Source: Litchfieldia alkalitelluris (GTDB taxonomy: Bacteria > Bacillota > Bacilli > Bacillales > Salisediminibacteriaceae). From it: 64,000 bases of DNA. Below are positions 53,352 to 63,100 of this stretch, one piece after another. The translations under genes and the position numbers were made by a program. The notes below the pieces were generated by a model. That model ran no database searches and was not told where the DNA came from. It saw nothing but the letters and a program-made list of their open reading frames with translations. The stretch lies in assembly GCF_002153425.1 (NCBI RefSeq), contig NZ_KZ119600.1:297276-361275 (forward strand), given 5' to 3'. Each line of letters starts with the position of its first letter. Position 1 is the first letter of the stretch.

Positions 53352-54365
53352 TTAGTCTAGTGAGACACTATCAGAGAAGTATTCATATAGTGTACGTACT
53401 ACATCATATTCACTGTCATTAGCAGTATCGATTCCAGTCCAGTTATATACTTCATCCATAATAGAAATCATATGTTCATCATCATTAAAAGAAAGAAATA
53501 CTTCTGTAATTTTATTAATGTATTCAGCTGAGAAAGTGTTTGTATTCACACTGATGGTATCGTTAGGAATATCATTTGTGTACCCTATAACTCTAGTTTC
53601 TTCCATCATTTCAGGATAATCATCGACTAATCCAGTACGAGCATCGTCAAATGTTGTTGCAACATCTGCGTCCCCTTCAAAGACTGTAACAAGTGCGTTA
53701 TCATGGCTTCCTGCTTGAATTAAGTCACCAAACCATCCCTCCACATCAGTCACACCGAATTCGTCCATAATTTGGGCTGCTGGAAATAAATATCCGCTTG
53801 TTGATGCTAAGTCAGGGAAAGCCCACACTTTACCTTCTAAATCAGCAAGTGATCCAATGTCAGAATCATTTCGGACAGTGTATTGTGCTTTGTATGTGGA
53901 ACTCCCGTGACGGATTGACTTAAGAATCGCTTCAATATGATCATAACGCTCCGTAGCTAATACATAACCGAAGGCTGGAATGAAACCAATATGTACACGG
54001 TCATTTCCCATTGCTTCGACTAACGCCGTATAGTTTGTCATTACTTCACCACGGACACTAATTCCAAGCTCTTCTGAAAGACGTTCAGCAAGTGGAACTA
54101 CCGTGTCAGCAATTTGATCAGAATCTTGAGATGGAACAAAACCCATCACAATTTCATCTGGTAGTGCATCATCTTCATTAGCCGGTTCTTCGTCTTTAAC
54201 TTCCTCTTCGTCAGTAGGCACTTCTTCATCCGTTGAGTATTCAATAACATCTGATTGATCTCCAGCGGATGCTGTTGATTCTGTTACCTCTTCTTCACCA
54301 CTACCACAAGCCACTAACGATAGTGCAAGTAGTGTTGAAAATAATGTTGTGTAAAGCTTCTTCAT
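53352..54365 (-). CDS. phnD: Phosphonate/phosphite-type substrate-binding lipoprotein, second locus
   Basis: The start is the ATG at 54365, eight bases after GTGAGGG. The 337-residue product has a lipoprotein signal with lipobox LSLVAC (C20). A very acidic linker of about 45 residues rich in Glu and Asp follows, then the PhnD domain (IVMGFVPSQDSDQIADTV, HIGFIPAFGYVL, LADLEGKVWAFPDLASTSGY). It shares low similarity with the PhnD at 44227. The acidic linker suits an exposed lipoprotein in a salt-tolerant host. Confidence 0.88.
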   Translation of the reverse strand: MKKLYTTLFSTLLALSLVACGSGEEEVTESTASAGDQSDVIEYSTDEEVPTDEEEVKDEEPANEDDALPDEIVMGFVPSQDSDQIADTVVPLAERLSEELGISVRGEVMTNYTALVEAMGNDRVHIGFIPAFGYVLATERYDHIEAILKSIRHGSSTYKAQYTVRNDSDIGSLADLEGKVWAFPDLASTSGYLFPAAQIMDEFGVTDVEGWFGDLIQAGSHDNALVTVFEGDADVATTFDDARTGLVDDYPEMMEETRVIGYTNDIPNDTISVNTNTFSAEYINKITEVFLSFNDDEHMISIMDEVYNWTGIDTANDSEYDVVRTLYEYFSDSVSLD

Positions 54366-54441
54366 GAAACAATCCCTCACTTTTTGATAGTCTAGTCTTA
54401 CGAGGAGAAGTATACATGAGAGTTTTAGAGAGTTTGATAAA

Positions 54442-54469
54442 TTTACTAGATATTTATATATGTTTTACA
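54442..54469 (+). promoter_or_regulatory. Putative PhoP box in the phnD-HAD divergent region
   Basis: TTTACT (54442), TTTATA (54453) and TTTACA (54464) are spaced 11 bp apart. The direct orientation faces the HAD gene at 54601, but the array also lies 77 bp upstream of the divergent phnD. Confidence 0.5.
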
Positions 54470-54600
54470 TACTTCATAAGAAACACAAAATAATTTCACA
54501 GAGTAGGGCAGAAACGATTTGTCCAAAACTGATATAATCATGAATTGAAGGCGATTTGTAGAGTTTTTTTTAGTTCTTAGATCAATTTAGGTGCAAAGGG

Positions 54601-55449
54601 ATGTGTAATAAAGTGATGAAGGAAAAATTATACATTTTTGATTTAGATGGTACGCTTTATGAAGGAACAGACCACTTTGATTATTACGCTGATAGGCTAT
54701 CGTTAGACGTACCGAAAGAAAAGCAACATGAGTTTTGGAAGGATTATGAGGAAATGAAGGCAGGGAAGCACCAGGTTTCAATTGGGAAGGCATATGATGT
54801 GAAAAATGATGCTGTTTTAACCATTGATCCAATGTCTTTAACGGTTATTAAAGCAGTTGATTGGGAAGGGAATTCATTAGATGTTTTAGCCGAAAAATAT
54901 AGAGGGAAGCAAGTAAAGTTTGATTTTAAAGAGATGATTGCTATTGGAGATGGGTGGTGGCTTCCATTTGTATGTGCCGTTCATTACGGCGTTGAAGATT
55001 GCTATCCGAGGTATGTAGAAACAAAAGCATATATGTCCTCTGATCAATTTGAGTTAGAGAAAATACCTCATTTAAAATCTTTTTTAAATCAGTTGAAAGA
55101 AGAAGCTACAATCGTTTTAATAACAAATAGTGATGAAGAGGACGTACGTCGCTTATTAACTGAACTTGATTTAGATGGCGTATTTCATGAAGTTATTACT
55201 TCAGCAAAGAAACCAACAAAAACAACTGCTTATTTTGAAGAGTTAAAAAAGAAATTCAATATAGAAGCTGATGAAATAGTGTCCATTGGCGATAACTTTA
55301 TAAATGAAATTGCGCCAGCACTATTGTTGGGAATGAATGCAGTTTATATTTCGGAACACATTGATCAAACGGAACACCATAACCTTATCCAAGTAAAAAG
55401 GATAAGTGAATGGATAGAACTTATGGAGCAAAGTAAAAAGAGAAGGTAA
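54601..55449 (+). CDS. HAD-superfamily hydrolase
   Basis: This 282-residue protein has YIFDLDGTLYEGTD (nucleophile Asp), VLITNSDEEDV (motif 2), AKKPTKTTAYF (motif 3 Lys) and VSIGDNFINEIAPALLLGM (motif 4). The cap between residues 25 and 150 is unusual and carries IAIGDGWWLPF. It may dephosphorylate a small metabolite taken up or recycled during phosphate shortage. The start is uncertain: the ATG at 54601 follows AAAGGG directly, and the ATG at 54616 is the alternative. Confidence 0.8.
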   Translation: MCNKVMKEKLYIFDLDGTLYEGTDHFDYYADRLSLDVPKEKQHEFWKDYEEMKAGKHQVSIGKAYDVKNDAVLTIDPMSLTVIKAVDWEGNSLDVLAEKYRGKQVKFDFKEMIAIGDGWWLPFVCAVHYGVEDCYPRYVETKAYMSSDQFELEKIPHLKSFLNQLKEEATIVLITNSDEEDVRRLLTELDLDGVFHEVITSAKKPTKTTAYFEELKKKFNIEADEIVSIGDNFINEIAPALLLGMNAVYISEHIDQTEHHNLIQVKRISEWIELMEQSKKRR

Positions 55450-55483
55450 TTCAGTAGAATTCTAGAAAGGTGGTTTGTGGATA

Positions 55484-56356
55484 ATGGAAAGTCGAAATAA
55501 CGATATAGGTATTAACTTCATGAACCATTCACAATCCAGTAATCATTTGACGTTTATAAATAAAGGATATAAGCCCTCTAATTCACATAAATGGGGACCT
55601 GGTGTACGTGATATTTATGCGTTGCACTATATTACAAGGGGAAAAGGAGTCTTAGAGACAAGGTACGGTACTTATCAACTAAAGACTGGGGATAGCTTTA
55701 TTATATTTCCACATATGGAGATCTACTACTACCCAGATAGTCAGGATCCTTGGGAGTATGTGTGGGTTGAATTTAATGGGGATGAAGTTATGCAACTGTT
55801 ATCGTGGACGATGCTGTCTCCTAAGAAACCTGTTGTTCCAGTATGTGAAATCAATCTAAGGCCATTCTATGAAATTGAGGATAATGTAAACGATAGGCCA
55901 TATAAGACAATACGTTCTGATGCTAAGTTACGTTTGCTACTTTCTTATTATATGGAGTACTATCCAAACGATATGGTAACTGATCAAACGGATTATGTAG
56001 GCATGGCGAAGAATTACATTCATAATAATTATTGGAAAAACGCAATGAAGGTATCGGACATTGTGGACATCGTCAAGGTTGATAGGAGCTATTTGTTTCG
56101 TTTGTTTAAAGAGGATACGGGCATGTCTATCTCTGCTTATTTGACGAAGTATAGAATTCAACGGGCGTGCGAACTTTTGAAAACGTCTGATCTGTCTATT
56201 AAAACGGTGGCTTATTCTGTAGGGTATAGAGATCAGTTGTATTTCTCGAAAATATTTAAAAAGGCAACATCATATGCTCCTTCAGAATATATGATGTTGC
56301 CTCAAGACAATCCAGAGGATCACCGAAATAAGACACACATTCCAGAGTCTCTATAA
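55484..56356 (+). CDS. AraC-family transcriptional regulator
   Basis: The start is the ATG at 55484 after AAAGGTGG; the frame extends to 55475. The product is about 290 residues. An N-terminal cupin-type sugar-sensing domain (HYITRGKGVLETRYGTYQL, SFIIFPHMEIYYYPD) is followed by two AraC helix-turn-helix units (SDIVDIVKVDRSYLFRLFK and IKTVAYSVGYRDQLYFSKIF). The convergent alpha-galactosidase operon is its likely target, induced by a galactoside. Its 3' end overlaps the small gene on the other strand by 37 nt. Confidence 0.9.
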   Translation: MESRNNDIGINFMNHSQSSNHLTFINKGYKPSNSHKWGPGVRDIYALHYITRGKGVLETRYGTYQLKTGDSFIIFPHMEIYYYPDSQDPWEYVWVEFNGDEVMQLLSWTMLSPKKPVVPVCEINLRPFYEIEDNVNDRPYKTIRSDAKLRLLLSYYMEYYPNDMVTDQTDYVGMAKNYIHNNYWKNAMKVSDIVDIVKVDRSYLFRLFKEDTGMSISAYLTKYRIQRACELLKTSDLSIKTVAYSVGYRDQLYFSKIFKKATSYAPSEYMMLPQDNPEDHRNKTHIPESL

Positions 56357-56550
56357 TATTTAATTAACTCTTCAATAGGTTCACGTCCGCAATCTAATTT
56401 TTCCCCTAGGCAATCAATACATAAAAAATCATTGGCTGTTCTAGAGACTAATTTCAAGTAGATGGCAACATCATCTGTTTGGAGAGGGACTCGGCACTTT
56501 CGGCAAGCACGGTTGCTGCTCAACTTATTTGACCAACTTTGCTCGGACAA
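56320..56550 (-). CDS. Small cysteine-rich (zinc-ribbon-like) protein
   Basis: This 76-residue protein contains CRKC, then FLCIDCLGEKLDCG, an arrangement of two CxxC pairs that should bind zinc. It overlaps the alpha-galactosidase stop by 26 nt in the same direction, so it is the second gene of that operon. I do not recognise a named family. The position suggests a role linked to galactoside use, perhaps regulatory. Confidence 0.6.
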   Translation of the reverse strand: MSEQSWSNKLSSNRACRKCRVPLQTDDVAIYLKLVSRTANDFLCIDCLGEKLDCGREPIEELIKYYRDSGMCVLFR

Positions 56551-57700
56551 CTAAACAGTCACGTGCTGGAACAGTAGGTGCAAATCGTTCTGTAAATTTT
56601 CCAAGTTCCTTGTGCTCCATGCAGTCATACAGGTCTAAAGAAAAACCAGACGCGTATGGAAGTCCGAGATCCCAAAATTGTAATGAAATTTCTCTTTGCG
56701 TGTCGCTCAAGTTAAAGAAACCGATGGCAAGGTCACCGTCTGTGAGAACTTTGACAAGCATAAAAACTTCGTCTGTATGGAACCACTGTGGCTCTGGCTT
56801 AATACGATAAGCACCTCTTCCTTCAACATCCTGATTGATTTTAATGAGTTCAGGGTTTAATAGAATATCCTTCGTGACACTATTAGCATTTCGGATATCA
56901 CAACCGATCATAAGAGGGGAGCCCATCATACTCCATAAAGCAAAATGCGTTTTGTACTCATTGTCACTGCAACCGCCAATTTTACTACCGATATAACCAT
57001 CGTTACTTCCACCGTACATTCCCACAATAAGCATATCCATATCATTATGGCAGAAGGCACCGGTGTAACGTGCTTTATCAAGCTGGGAGAGGGTTAAATT
57101 TTTAATTGACTCCCAGTTATCTGTAATGTCGCCAGTCGATCGATACATATGGGCACCAGATTCACGAATCCAGTGGTACACATTATCTTCGCCCCAGTTA
57201 CAAGCGGAAAACAAAATGTCTCTTCCACAATTTTTAAGGGCGAGACTCATTCGTTTATATAACAGTTCCCCTGACATACTCCGAGGTTTAAAGCAGTAAT
57301 CATATTTTAAAAAGTCAACGCCCCATTCGGCTAATAATTGTGCGTCTTGAAATTCGTGTTCAAAGCTCCCTGGAAAGCCTGCGCAAGTATGGGTACCTAC
57401 GCATGAATACATACCAAACTTTAGACCTCTTTCGTGAATATAGTCTGCGAGTGCTTTCATACCGCTTGGAAATTTCTTCGGATCAGGCACTAAATTACCT
57501 TCAGCATCCCTTTCTTTTAAACTCCAACAGTCATCAATCACGATGTATTCATATCCAGCATCCTTATATCCCTCTGAAACAAATCGGTCTGCTACATCTC
57601 GAATCAGTTGTTCATTAATGTCCCAGGTAAAGGTGTTCCATGAATTCCAACCCATAGGAGGTCTTAAACCTAGTAACTCATGTTTGTCCATAATTAACAT
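56525..57700 (-). CDS. GH27-family alpha-galactosidase
   Basis: This is a 391-residue enzyme of glycoside hydrolase family 27. PPMGWNSWNTF opens the barrel, YIVIDDCWS follows, FLKYDYC holds the nucleophile Asp, and RSTGDITDNW the probable acid/base region. MIGCDIRNAN and a C-terminal antiparallel domain complete it. No signal peptide is visible, so it acts in the cytoplasm on imported alpha-galactosides such as melibiose-type sugars. The start is the ATG at 57700 or the in-frame ATG at 57691. No sugar importer is beside it. Confidence 0.92.
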   Translation of the reverse strand: MLIMDKHELLGLRPPMGWNSWNTFTWDINEQLIRDVADRFVSEGYKDAGYEYIVIDDCWSLKERDAEGNLVPDPKKFPSGMKALADYIHERGLKFGMYSCVGTHTCAGFPGSFEHEFQDAQLLAEWGVDFLKYDYCFKPRSMSGELLYKRMSLALKNCGRDILFSACNWGEDNVYHWIRESGAHMYRSTGDITDNWESIKNLTLSQLDKARYTGAFCHNDMDMLIVGMYGGSNDGYIGSKIGGCSDNEYKTHFALWSMMGSPLMIGCDIRNANSVTKDILLNPELIKINQDVEGRGAYRIKPEPQWFHTDEVFMLVKVLTDGDLAIGFFNLSDTQREISLQFWDLGLPYASGFSLDLYDCMEHKELGKFTERFAPTVPARDCLVVRAKLVK

Positions 57701-58230
57701 TCATCCTTTCTTGAATCGTCGAATTTAGTTAGTGTCATAAAAAACTGAGCATTGTTATGTGTTATTAAACCATGTATTGCTTAATTCAGCTATAGCTTGA
57801 TGTTGCTTGTATATGGATAATTGTTGTTTCTTAACTAGGGGACAGGATCCTGACATGTATTAAAGGAAAACTCTATTCTGAAGATAGTGAAGCACTATGT
57901 TGGACTGTAAAAACATAGATAATGGTGTGGTGACGAAGCTATCCATAATTATTTGTAGCTGTCTGGTAGAGTATAGACGGACTTCCAAAAAGCGAGGGAA
58001 CAATGAAGTGCAGCTCATAGTGCAAAAATAGTGACTAGGTAAAAAATAATAGATTAACCCAATATTCTATAATGCTATTTTACTAATTATGGAAGACTAG
58101 GATAAGAGATTAGCAGAATTTAGGTAAAAGTACATAGAAAAAAATGGTAATTTTTACATATTCAAAATTCCAAAATAAGTAAATAAAATAAAGTGGAAAT
58201 GATTGTAATTTTAGATAGGGGGTGTTTTTT
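57701..58230. other. Non-coding stretch
   Basis: These 530 bases hold the promoter region of the alpha-galactosidase at the left and of the RDD gene at the right. I see no further gene, strong hairpin or repeat. Confidence 0.5.
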
Positions 58231-58632
58231 ATGGGGGATGATGTAAGGTATGTTGGATTTTGGAGAAGGTATTTAGCATTTTTAATCGATAATATATTCT
58301 CTACTACTTTATCTATAGTTGCAGTATTACTTTCTCCAGCTGATGAAACAGTCATCACCTTTGTTCTTTTGATAGTGGTGCTTATTGTTTTTACTTACCA
58401 CATTGTAATGCCTAGTGCTTCTTTACAGGCTACTTTTGGGAAATACATTCTAGGAATGAAAATAGTGGGTCTTAATGGAGAACGAATTACAATTTGGAGA
58501 TCAATGGGACGACTTTTTTCCCAGTTCATTTCTAGCATTATGTATGTTGGTTATATCATGATTGCTTTTATGGAAAAGAAAACAGGTCTGCATGATTTAA
58601 TTGCTAGTACTTACGTTGTTATGAGGGACTGA
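58231..58632 (+). CDS. RDD-family membrane protein
   Basis: The start is the ATG at 58231, seven bases after AGGGGGTG. The product is 133 residues. VGFWRRYLAFLIDNIF is the RDD-type first helix entry (here RRYLAFLID), and FGKYILGMKIVGLNGERI the conserved middle loop. Three to four helices follow the family plan. RDD proteins have been linked to ion or osmolyte transport, but most remain uncharacterised. It is a single gene with its own terminator. Confidence 0.85.
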   Translation: MGDDVRYVGFWRRYLAFLIDNIFSTTLSIVAVLLSPADETVITFVLLIVVLIVFTYHIVMPSASLQATFGKYILGMKIVGLNGERITIWRSMGRLFSQFISSIMYVGYIMIAFMEKKTGLHDLIASTYVVMRD

Positions 58633-58640
58633 ACGTATGA

Positions 58641-58686
58641 AGAAACTTCTCATAGTATAACTAAACTACTGAGAAGTTTCTTTTTG
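58641..58686. terminator. Terminator hairpin of the GAAGCTTCTC family
   Basis: AGAAACTTCTCA (58641-58652) pairs with TGAGAAGTTTCT (58670-58681), followed by Ts. It closes the RDD gene. Confidence 0.75.
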
Positions 58687-58851
58687 TTTAATAAAGACTC
58701 GAGTGTAAAATGTATTAATATTACAAAATTACCTTTATTTTATTTCTAACTAGAATTATAATATCTAATTGTATGATAAATTGAAATTATCAGAATAATA
58801 TCTTCGTGAGGGGAAAGGGTGCACCAAATAAATCGTAGAGGAGGAATTTAA

Positions 58852-59325
58852 TTGTCAGAGGAAAAAGAAGTGATCATGGAGGATATGGATAAGCCTCGAA
58901 TTCGAGTAAAAGTGGAGAGAAAAGAGGGAGAACCGACGGCTGCTTTTAAAGGAGCATCTTGGGCAGCATTAATAATTGGAGCTTCTGCATATGCCATTGG
59001 ATTGTTTAATGCGTCAATGGAGTTGAATGAAAAAGGATATTACTTTGCTGTTTTAGTCTTTGGTCTATATGCTGCAGTTTCTCTTCAGAAGGCTGTTCGT
59101 GACCGTGATGAGGGCATTCCTGTTACAAGTATTTATTATGGTATTAGCTGGTTCGCGCTAATCGTAGCAATATCATTAATGGGAATAGGCTTATATAACG
59201 CTGGCAGCATTATCTTAAGTGAAAAAGGATTTTTTGGAATGGCGTTTGTCTTAACCTTATTCGCAGCCATTACCGTTCAAAAGAACGTTCGAGATACACA
59301 AAGGGCAAGAGACATTGAAGAGTAA
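58852..59325 (+). CDS. YiaA/YiaB-family membrane protein
   Basis: The TTG start at 58852 follows GGAGG. The 157-residue protein begins with a charged 35-residue tail, then four helices arranged as two similar halves (FKGASWAALIIGASAYAIGL and YYGISWFALIVAISLMGIGL), each ending in an alanine-rich helix plus a QKxVRD motif. That is the duplicated YiaA/YiaB domain. The function of the family is unknown; it occurs in envelope-stress contexts. Confidence 0.82.
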   Translation: MSEEKEVIMEDMDKPRIRVKVERKEGEPTAAFKGASWAALIIGASAYAIGLFNASMELNEKGYYFAVLVFGLYAAVSLQKAVRDRDEGIPVTSIYYGISWFALIVAISLMGIGLYNAGSIILSEKGFFGMAFVLTLFAAITVQKNVRDTQRARDIEE

Positions 59326-59360
59326 AATCTTCTAAATTTACTTATTAATACTTCAAGCGA

Positions 59361-59395
59361 AACGGACTTCCTGCATTATAGGAAGTCCGTTTTTA
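59361..59395. terminator. Rho-independent terminator
   Basis: AACGGACTTCCT (59361-59372) pairs with AGGAAGTCCGTT (59380-59391), followed by TTTT. It closes the YiaA/YiaB gene. Confidence 0.85.
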
Positions 59396-59660
59396 ATTTG
59401 AAAGTGTGTAGGTTACCTTTTCATGGGTTTCAAATCAATCATATTAGTACTAACTACATAGGTGTAAAGGCGCGAATAGAGGATAATAACCATTAAAAAA
59501 GATAGAGAAGTTAGTCAAAAATCCTCATTTTCAGAAAATTATAAAAACCAGATTGACAATATATGTATATAAGCTTACCATAATTTAGTAGTTATATGGG
59601 TTTTTATCCCACCCCCTCATTAAAAGAGGGAAAACTATTAACTAGAGGAGATGAGTAAAG

Positions 59661-59957
59661 ATGGCAGGACAAATTCGTATGACCCCAGATCAGTTGCAAG
59701 CAAAAGCAAAACGATATGGTCAAGGTTCACAGCAGGTTGATCAAGTTTTAAGAGAACTGTCAAACCTACAAGAGGAATTAAGAGGGGAATGGGAAGGGCG
59801 TGCTTTCCAACGTTTTGATGACCAATTTAGGGAGTTAAGTCCAAAAATCCAGGACTTTTCACGATTGCTGCAAGAGATTGAAATGCAGTTAGTTAAAACT
59901 GCAGAAGCAGTGGCACAACAAGATGAAGCTCTATCACAAAATTTTGGTCTTCGATAA
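59661..59957 (+). CDS. esxA: WXG100-family type VII secretion substrate
   Basis: This is a 98-residue helical-hairpin protein with the W44-E-G46 turn (EWEGRAF) and no signal peptide, the usual EsxA/YukE form. It starts behind AGAGGAG and is the first gene of the Ess locus. WXG100 proteins leave the cell as dimers through the EssC-driven machine and are needed for its activity. A terminator at 60003 separates it from esaA, consistent with separate high expression. Confidence 0.92.
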   Translation: MAGQIRMTPDQLQAKAKRYGQGSQQVDQVLRELSNLQEELRGEWEGRAFQRFDDQFRELSPKIQDFSRLLQEIEMQLVKTAEAVAQQDEALSQNFGLR

Positions 59958-60002
59958 TAGTTTCTGAAGGTCGAAATTCCATTTGTGATGGTCATACTTA
60001 CA

Positions 60003-60036
60003 GAGCTACACGACCAAAGTTGTGTAGCTCAATTTT
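60003..60036 (+). terminator. Terminator between esxA and esaA
   Basis: GAGCTACAC (60003-60011) pairs with GTGTAGCTC (60022-60030), followed by AATTTT. It would limit read-through from the abundant esxA transcript. Confidence 0.7.
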
Positions 60037-60167
60037 CCTTTCTCATCTAAAACAGTATTCTTCTCTGCAATTATGAATAATTTATTCCTTAGTTACTACC
60101 AACTACTTATGAAAAAGCAAAGCAATATATAAATATATTTTGTAATTTACCAGGAGTGAAAACCAAA

Positions 60168-63100
60168 ATGAAGAAGAAAAAATCCCCAATCATCTTATTA
60201 TTTGTTTTGATACTGCTACTAATATCCGGCTTATCATATTTTGCATTAAATCCTGTATCAAAAACAGCAACAGTTGATGGGACACAATTAATGACAGTTG
60301 CATTGGTAAATGAGGATGAAGGAGCTACATTTAATAATAATTTCCTGTCATTTGGAAATGCATTTGTTAGAAGCTTGGATAACAATGATGAGCATGAATG
60401 GTTTGTTGTCAGCCGCGGCGTTGCTGAAAGTGGTTTAGAGCGCCAAGTATACGACATGATGATTGTTATTCCAAATGATTTTACCAGGAAAGCATTATCT
60501 ATTGAGTCAGAATCGCCAGAACGTGTAACTCTCGACTATAAAATCAATGCTTCAGGAAATGATGAAGTAAGACCACAAGCAGAAAAGACGGCAAGTCAAA
60601 TCCTGAATGACTTTAATCGTAGAATAATAGACGTCTATTTTGCAAGTGTGATAGGGAATTTACAAGAAGCTCAAGATAGTATTGCCTCCATCGTTGATAA
60701 CTATGGTTTATATGTAGATACATATAATACCGATGTAAATACGCCACTTGCTAACTATACGAACCAATTCGAGTCTGTTAAAGGTTACACAGAACTCTCG
60801 AAAACTAACTTTGATCAATTAGATAACAGAATCCATTCATTTCAGGATTATTTAGTCGAAAATGCGAGTTCGTACCATGACTTTTTATCGAACTTAAATG
60901 AGGTTTCAGATAAAAAGGAAGAGACTAGTACACTTTCCACAGAATACTTTAATTCTCTAAGTGAATTTGATGCAGCTCTTCGAGAACAAAATATTCAAGA
61001 GCAATTAAATAACTTACAGCAGGCGAACAATCATATTAATTCTCAATTTCAGTTAAATGAAAACATGATGTCAGGTTCCATTGTAGCAGACACAATTAAC
61101 CTTCAATCATTTATTAATCGAGCCAATGAACTTGTTAGACAGACAGAAGAAAATCTGATTGGAACGTTAGAATCTGATTTGAAATCAAAAGTAAGAAGGC
61201 AATTATCTAGTATTCTTGCAGAGTCATTTAATAAAGAATTTGTAAACTTAAATTCACTACTAGATAGTCCTGATAAAAATGTGCATGACGCAATCCAAAG
61301 ACAAATAAATCAGCTGCCTTCATTGTCTGAAAAAGACATTGACGAATCTGGATTATCGGAAGAGACGACAACAGAGTTAAAGAATGTCATTGCAGTGACC
61401 AATAAATATATGAATGAGTTTAATTTTAAACCAGGGGAACAAGATGATTCGAAGCTCCTTTCCCGTCAAATTAGAGATATAAAACAACGCTTTGCTGATA
61501 CGGGTGTTATGATGTCAGATTCGGTCCAACTTCCTAAAAATAGGAAGCCTGGGCAAACCTTTGAGTTAACTATCCCAGATGTATATGAGATACAGGGTCT
61601 TTGGATTACCCTTCCAAATGGAGAAGAAGAAGAATATACAAATATATACTTAGAGAAAGGTAAATTAAATTTACCTGCTAATGATGAAGGTGTGTTTACA
61701 GTTCGAATCAACCTTCGTTTACTGGATGCTGACAGTAATATAGATGTGTTCCAACCAGCTACATGGAGTTGGAAAATGAAACAGAAAAATATTGATGATA
61801 TAGATAATCCAGACCAAATTAGTGATCCTGTTGACAATGAACCAGCTCCAGAAAATGGAGAGCCTGAACAAGAAGAGGGTTCCTCAAATGAAGAAGTAGC
61901 GGAAGAAGAATCTGAAATGGATTCTGAAGAAAAAGCAAATAGTAACGATGACCGACGACCTCAGAGTGAAGAATCTTCTCAAACCGATGAAGAAGGAAGG
62001 ACAGAAGAAGAGGGAAGTAATGAGGAAGAAGAAAGCAATGAAGAGGAAGGTAATGATGAAGAAGGAAATATTGATGAAGATGAAGACAGCAATGAGAACG
62101 GGGAGTCCGATGGTGATTCAAGTGACGAAGAGAACGGGGATTCAAACGACGATGAAGAAAACGAAAAACCAGAAATTATAAGAGTTAAGGTAGTAAATAA
62201 TTATATTTACCACCGTGTGATGTCTCCTTTACTCGATGAACCTACACAGCTGTTAATAAACGCTGCAGATAGCACTGTTAGGGACTATCAGAAAATGATC
62301 CTGCTGTATGAAATCTATTTCGGTATTGATATGAGAGATGAAGAATTAAGAGAGTGGCTAGGGGACAAATCATTAACAGATTTATCAACGGAATCCTCTC
62401 TTTACTATCTATTTAATCATAAAGAATTAGATGAATTACTAACAAACTACTTTGTAAAAAGGGTAACAGATGGTGTTGCAAAAGAGATTAGGAGACCATT
62501 AGAAGATTTTCGTGAGCAGGTTACTGCTTATCGTCAACACATAGACGCAACGGAAGATAAAATGGATCAATTGGCAGAAAAAGTTGGAAGTACAATGGAG
62601 CAAGCCCTCGTTATGAATACCGCCTTAACGGAAGTGTTGGAAAACGTGGAGGATTGGCGTCGGGAGAGCATGAGGCTCCTAGAAGAACAACAACAACTTC
62701 AAGCTGTTGGTAGTGAAGAGCAGACAGCGGTCATGACGTTAGAAAGCAATTTTCAGCCACTTTTAAGTACTAGTGAATTACTTGCTGAGCAAGCAAGTGA
62801 TAATAGAAATGAAGCTGAAAATGTTTATCAAACTTTTGAAATGATTGATAACCAGGCGAATGCTATTCAAGAAAGTGGTGTTGGTCTAGTTTCACAGGCA
62901 GAACGGTTAGGGGAGGATCTGACAAACCAGATACTTGAAGATGAGGTTTTTGTAGAAAACTTTGCTGGTGTCCTTTCTAACAGTCGAATTGGGGAAAGGC
63001 AAAATGAAGATTTATTCGATTTCCTTTCTAACCCAGTGGAAACTAATAATCAAGGAACAATTGTATCAGGAGATACGTTTACACCTTATTTTTTAGTGCT

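Noticed and set aside
61819-62145. A 108-codon minus-strand frame in esaA.
   Set aside because: It is the antisense of the acidic Glu/Asp codons, giving artificial His/Leu/Ser runs.
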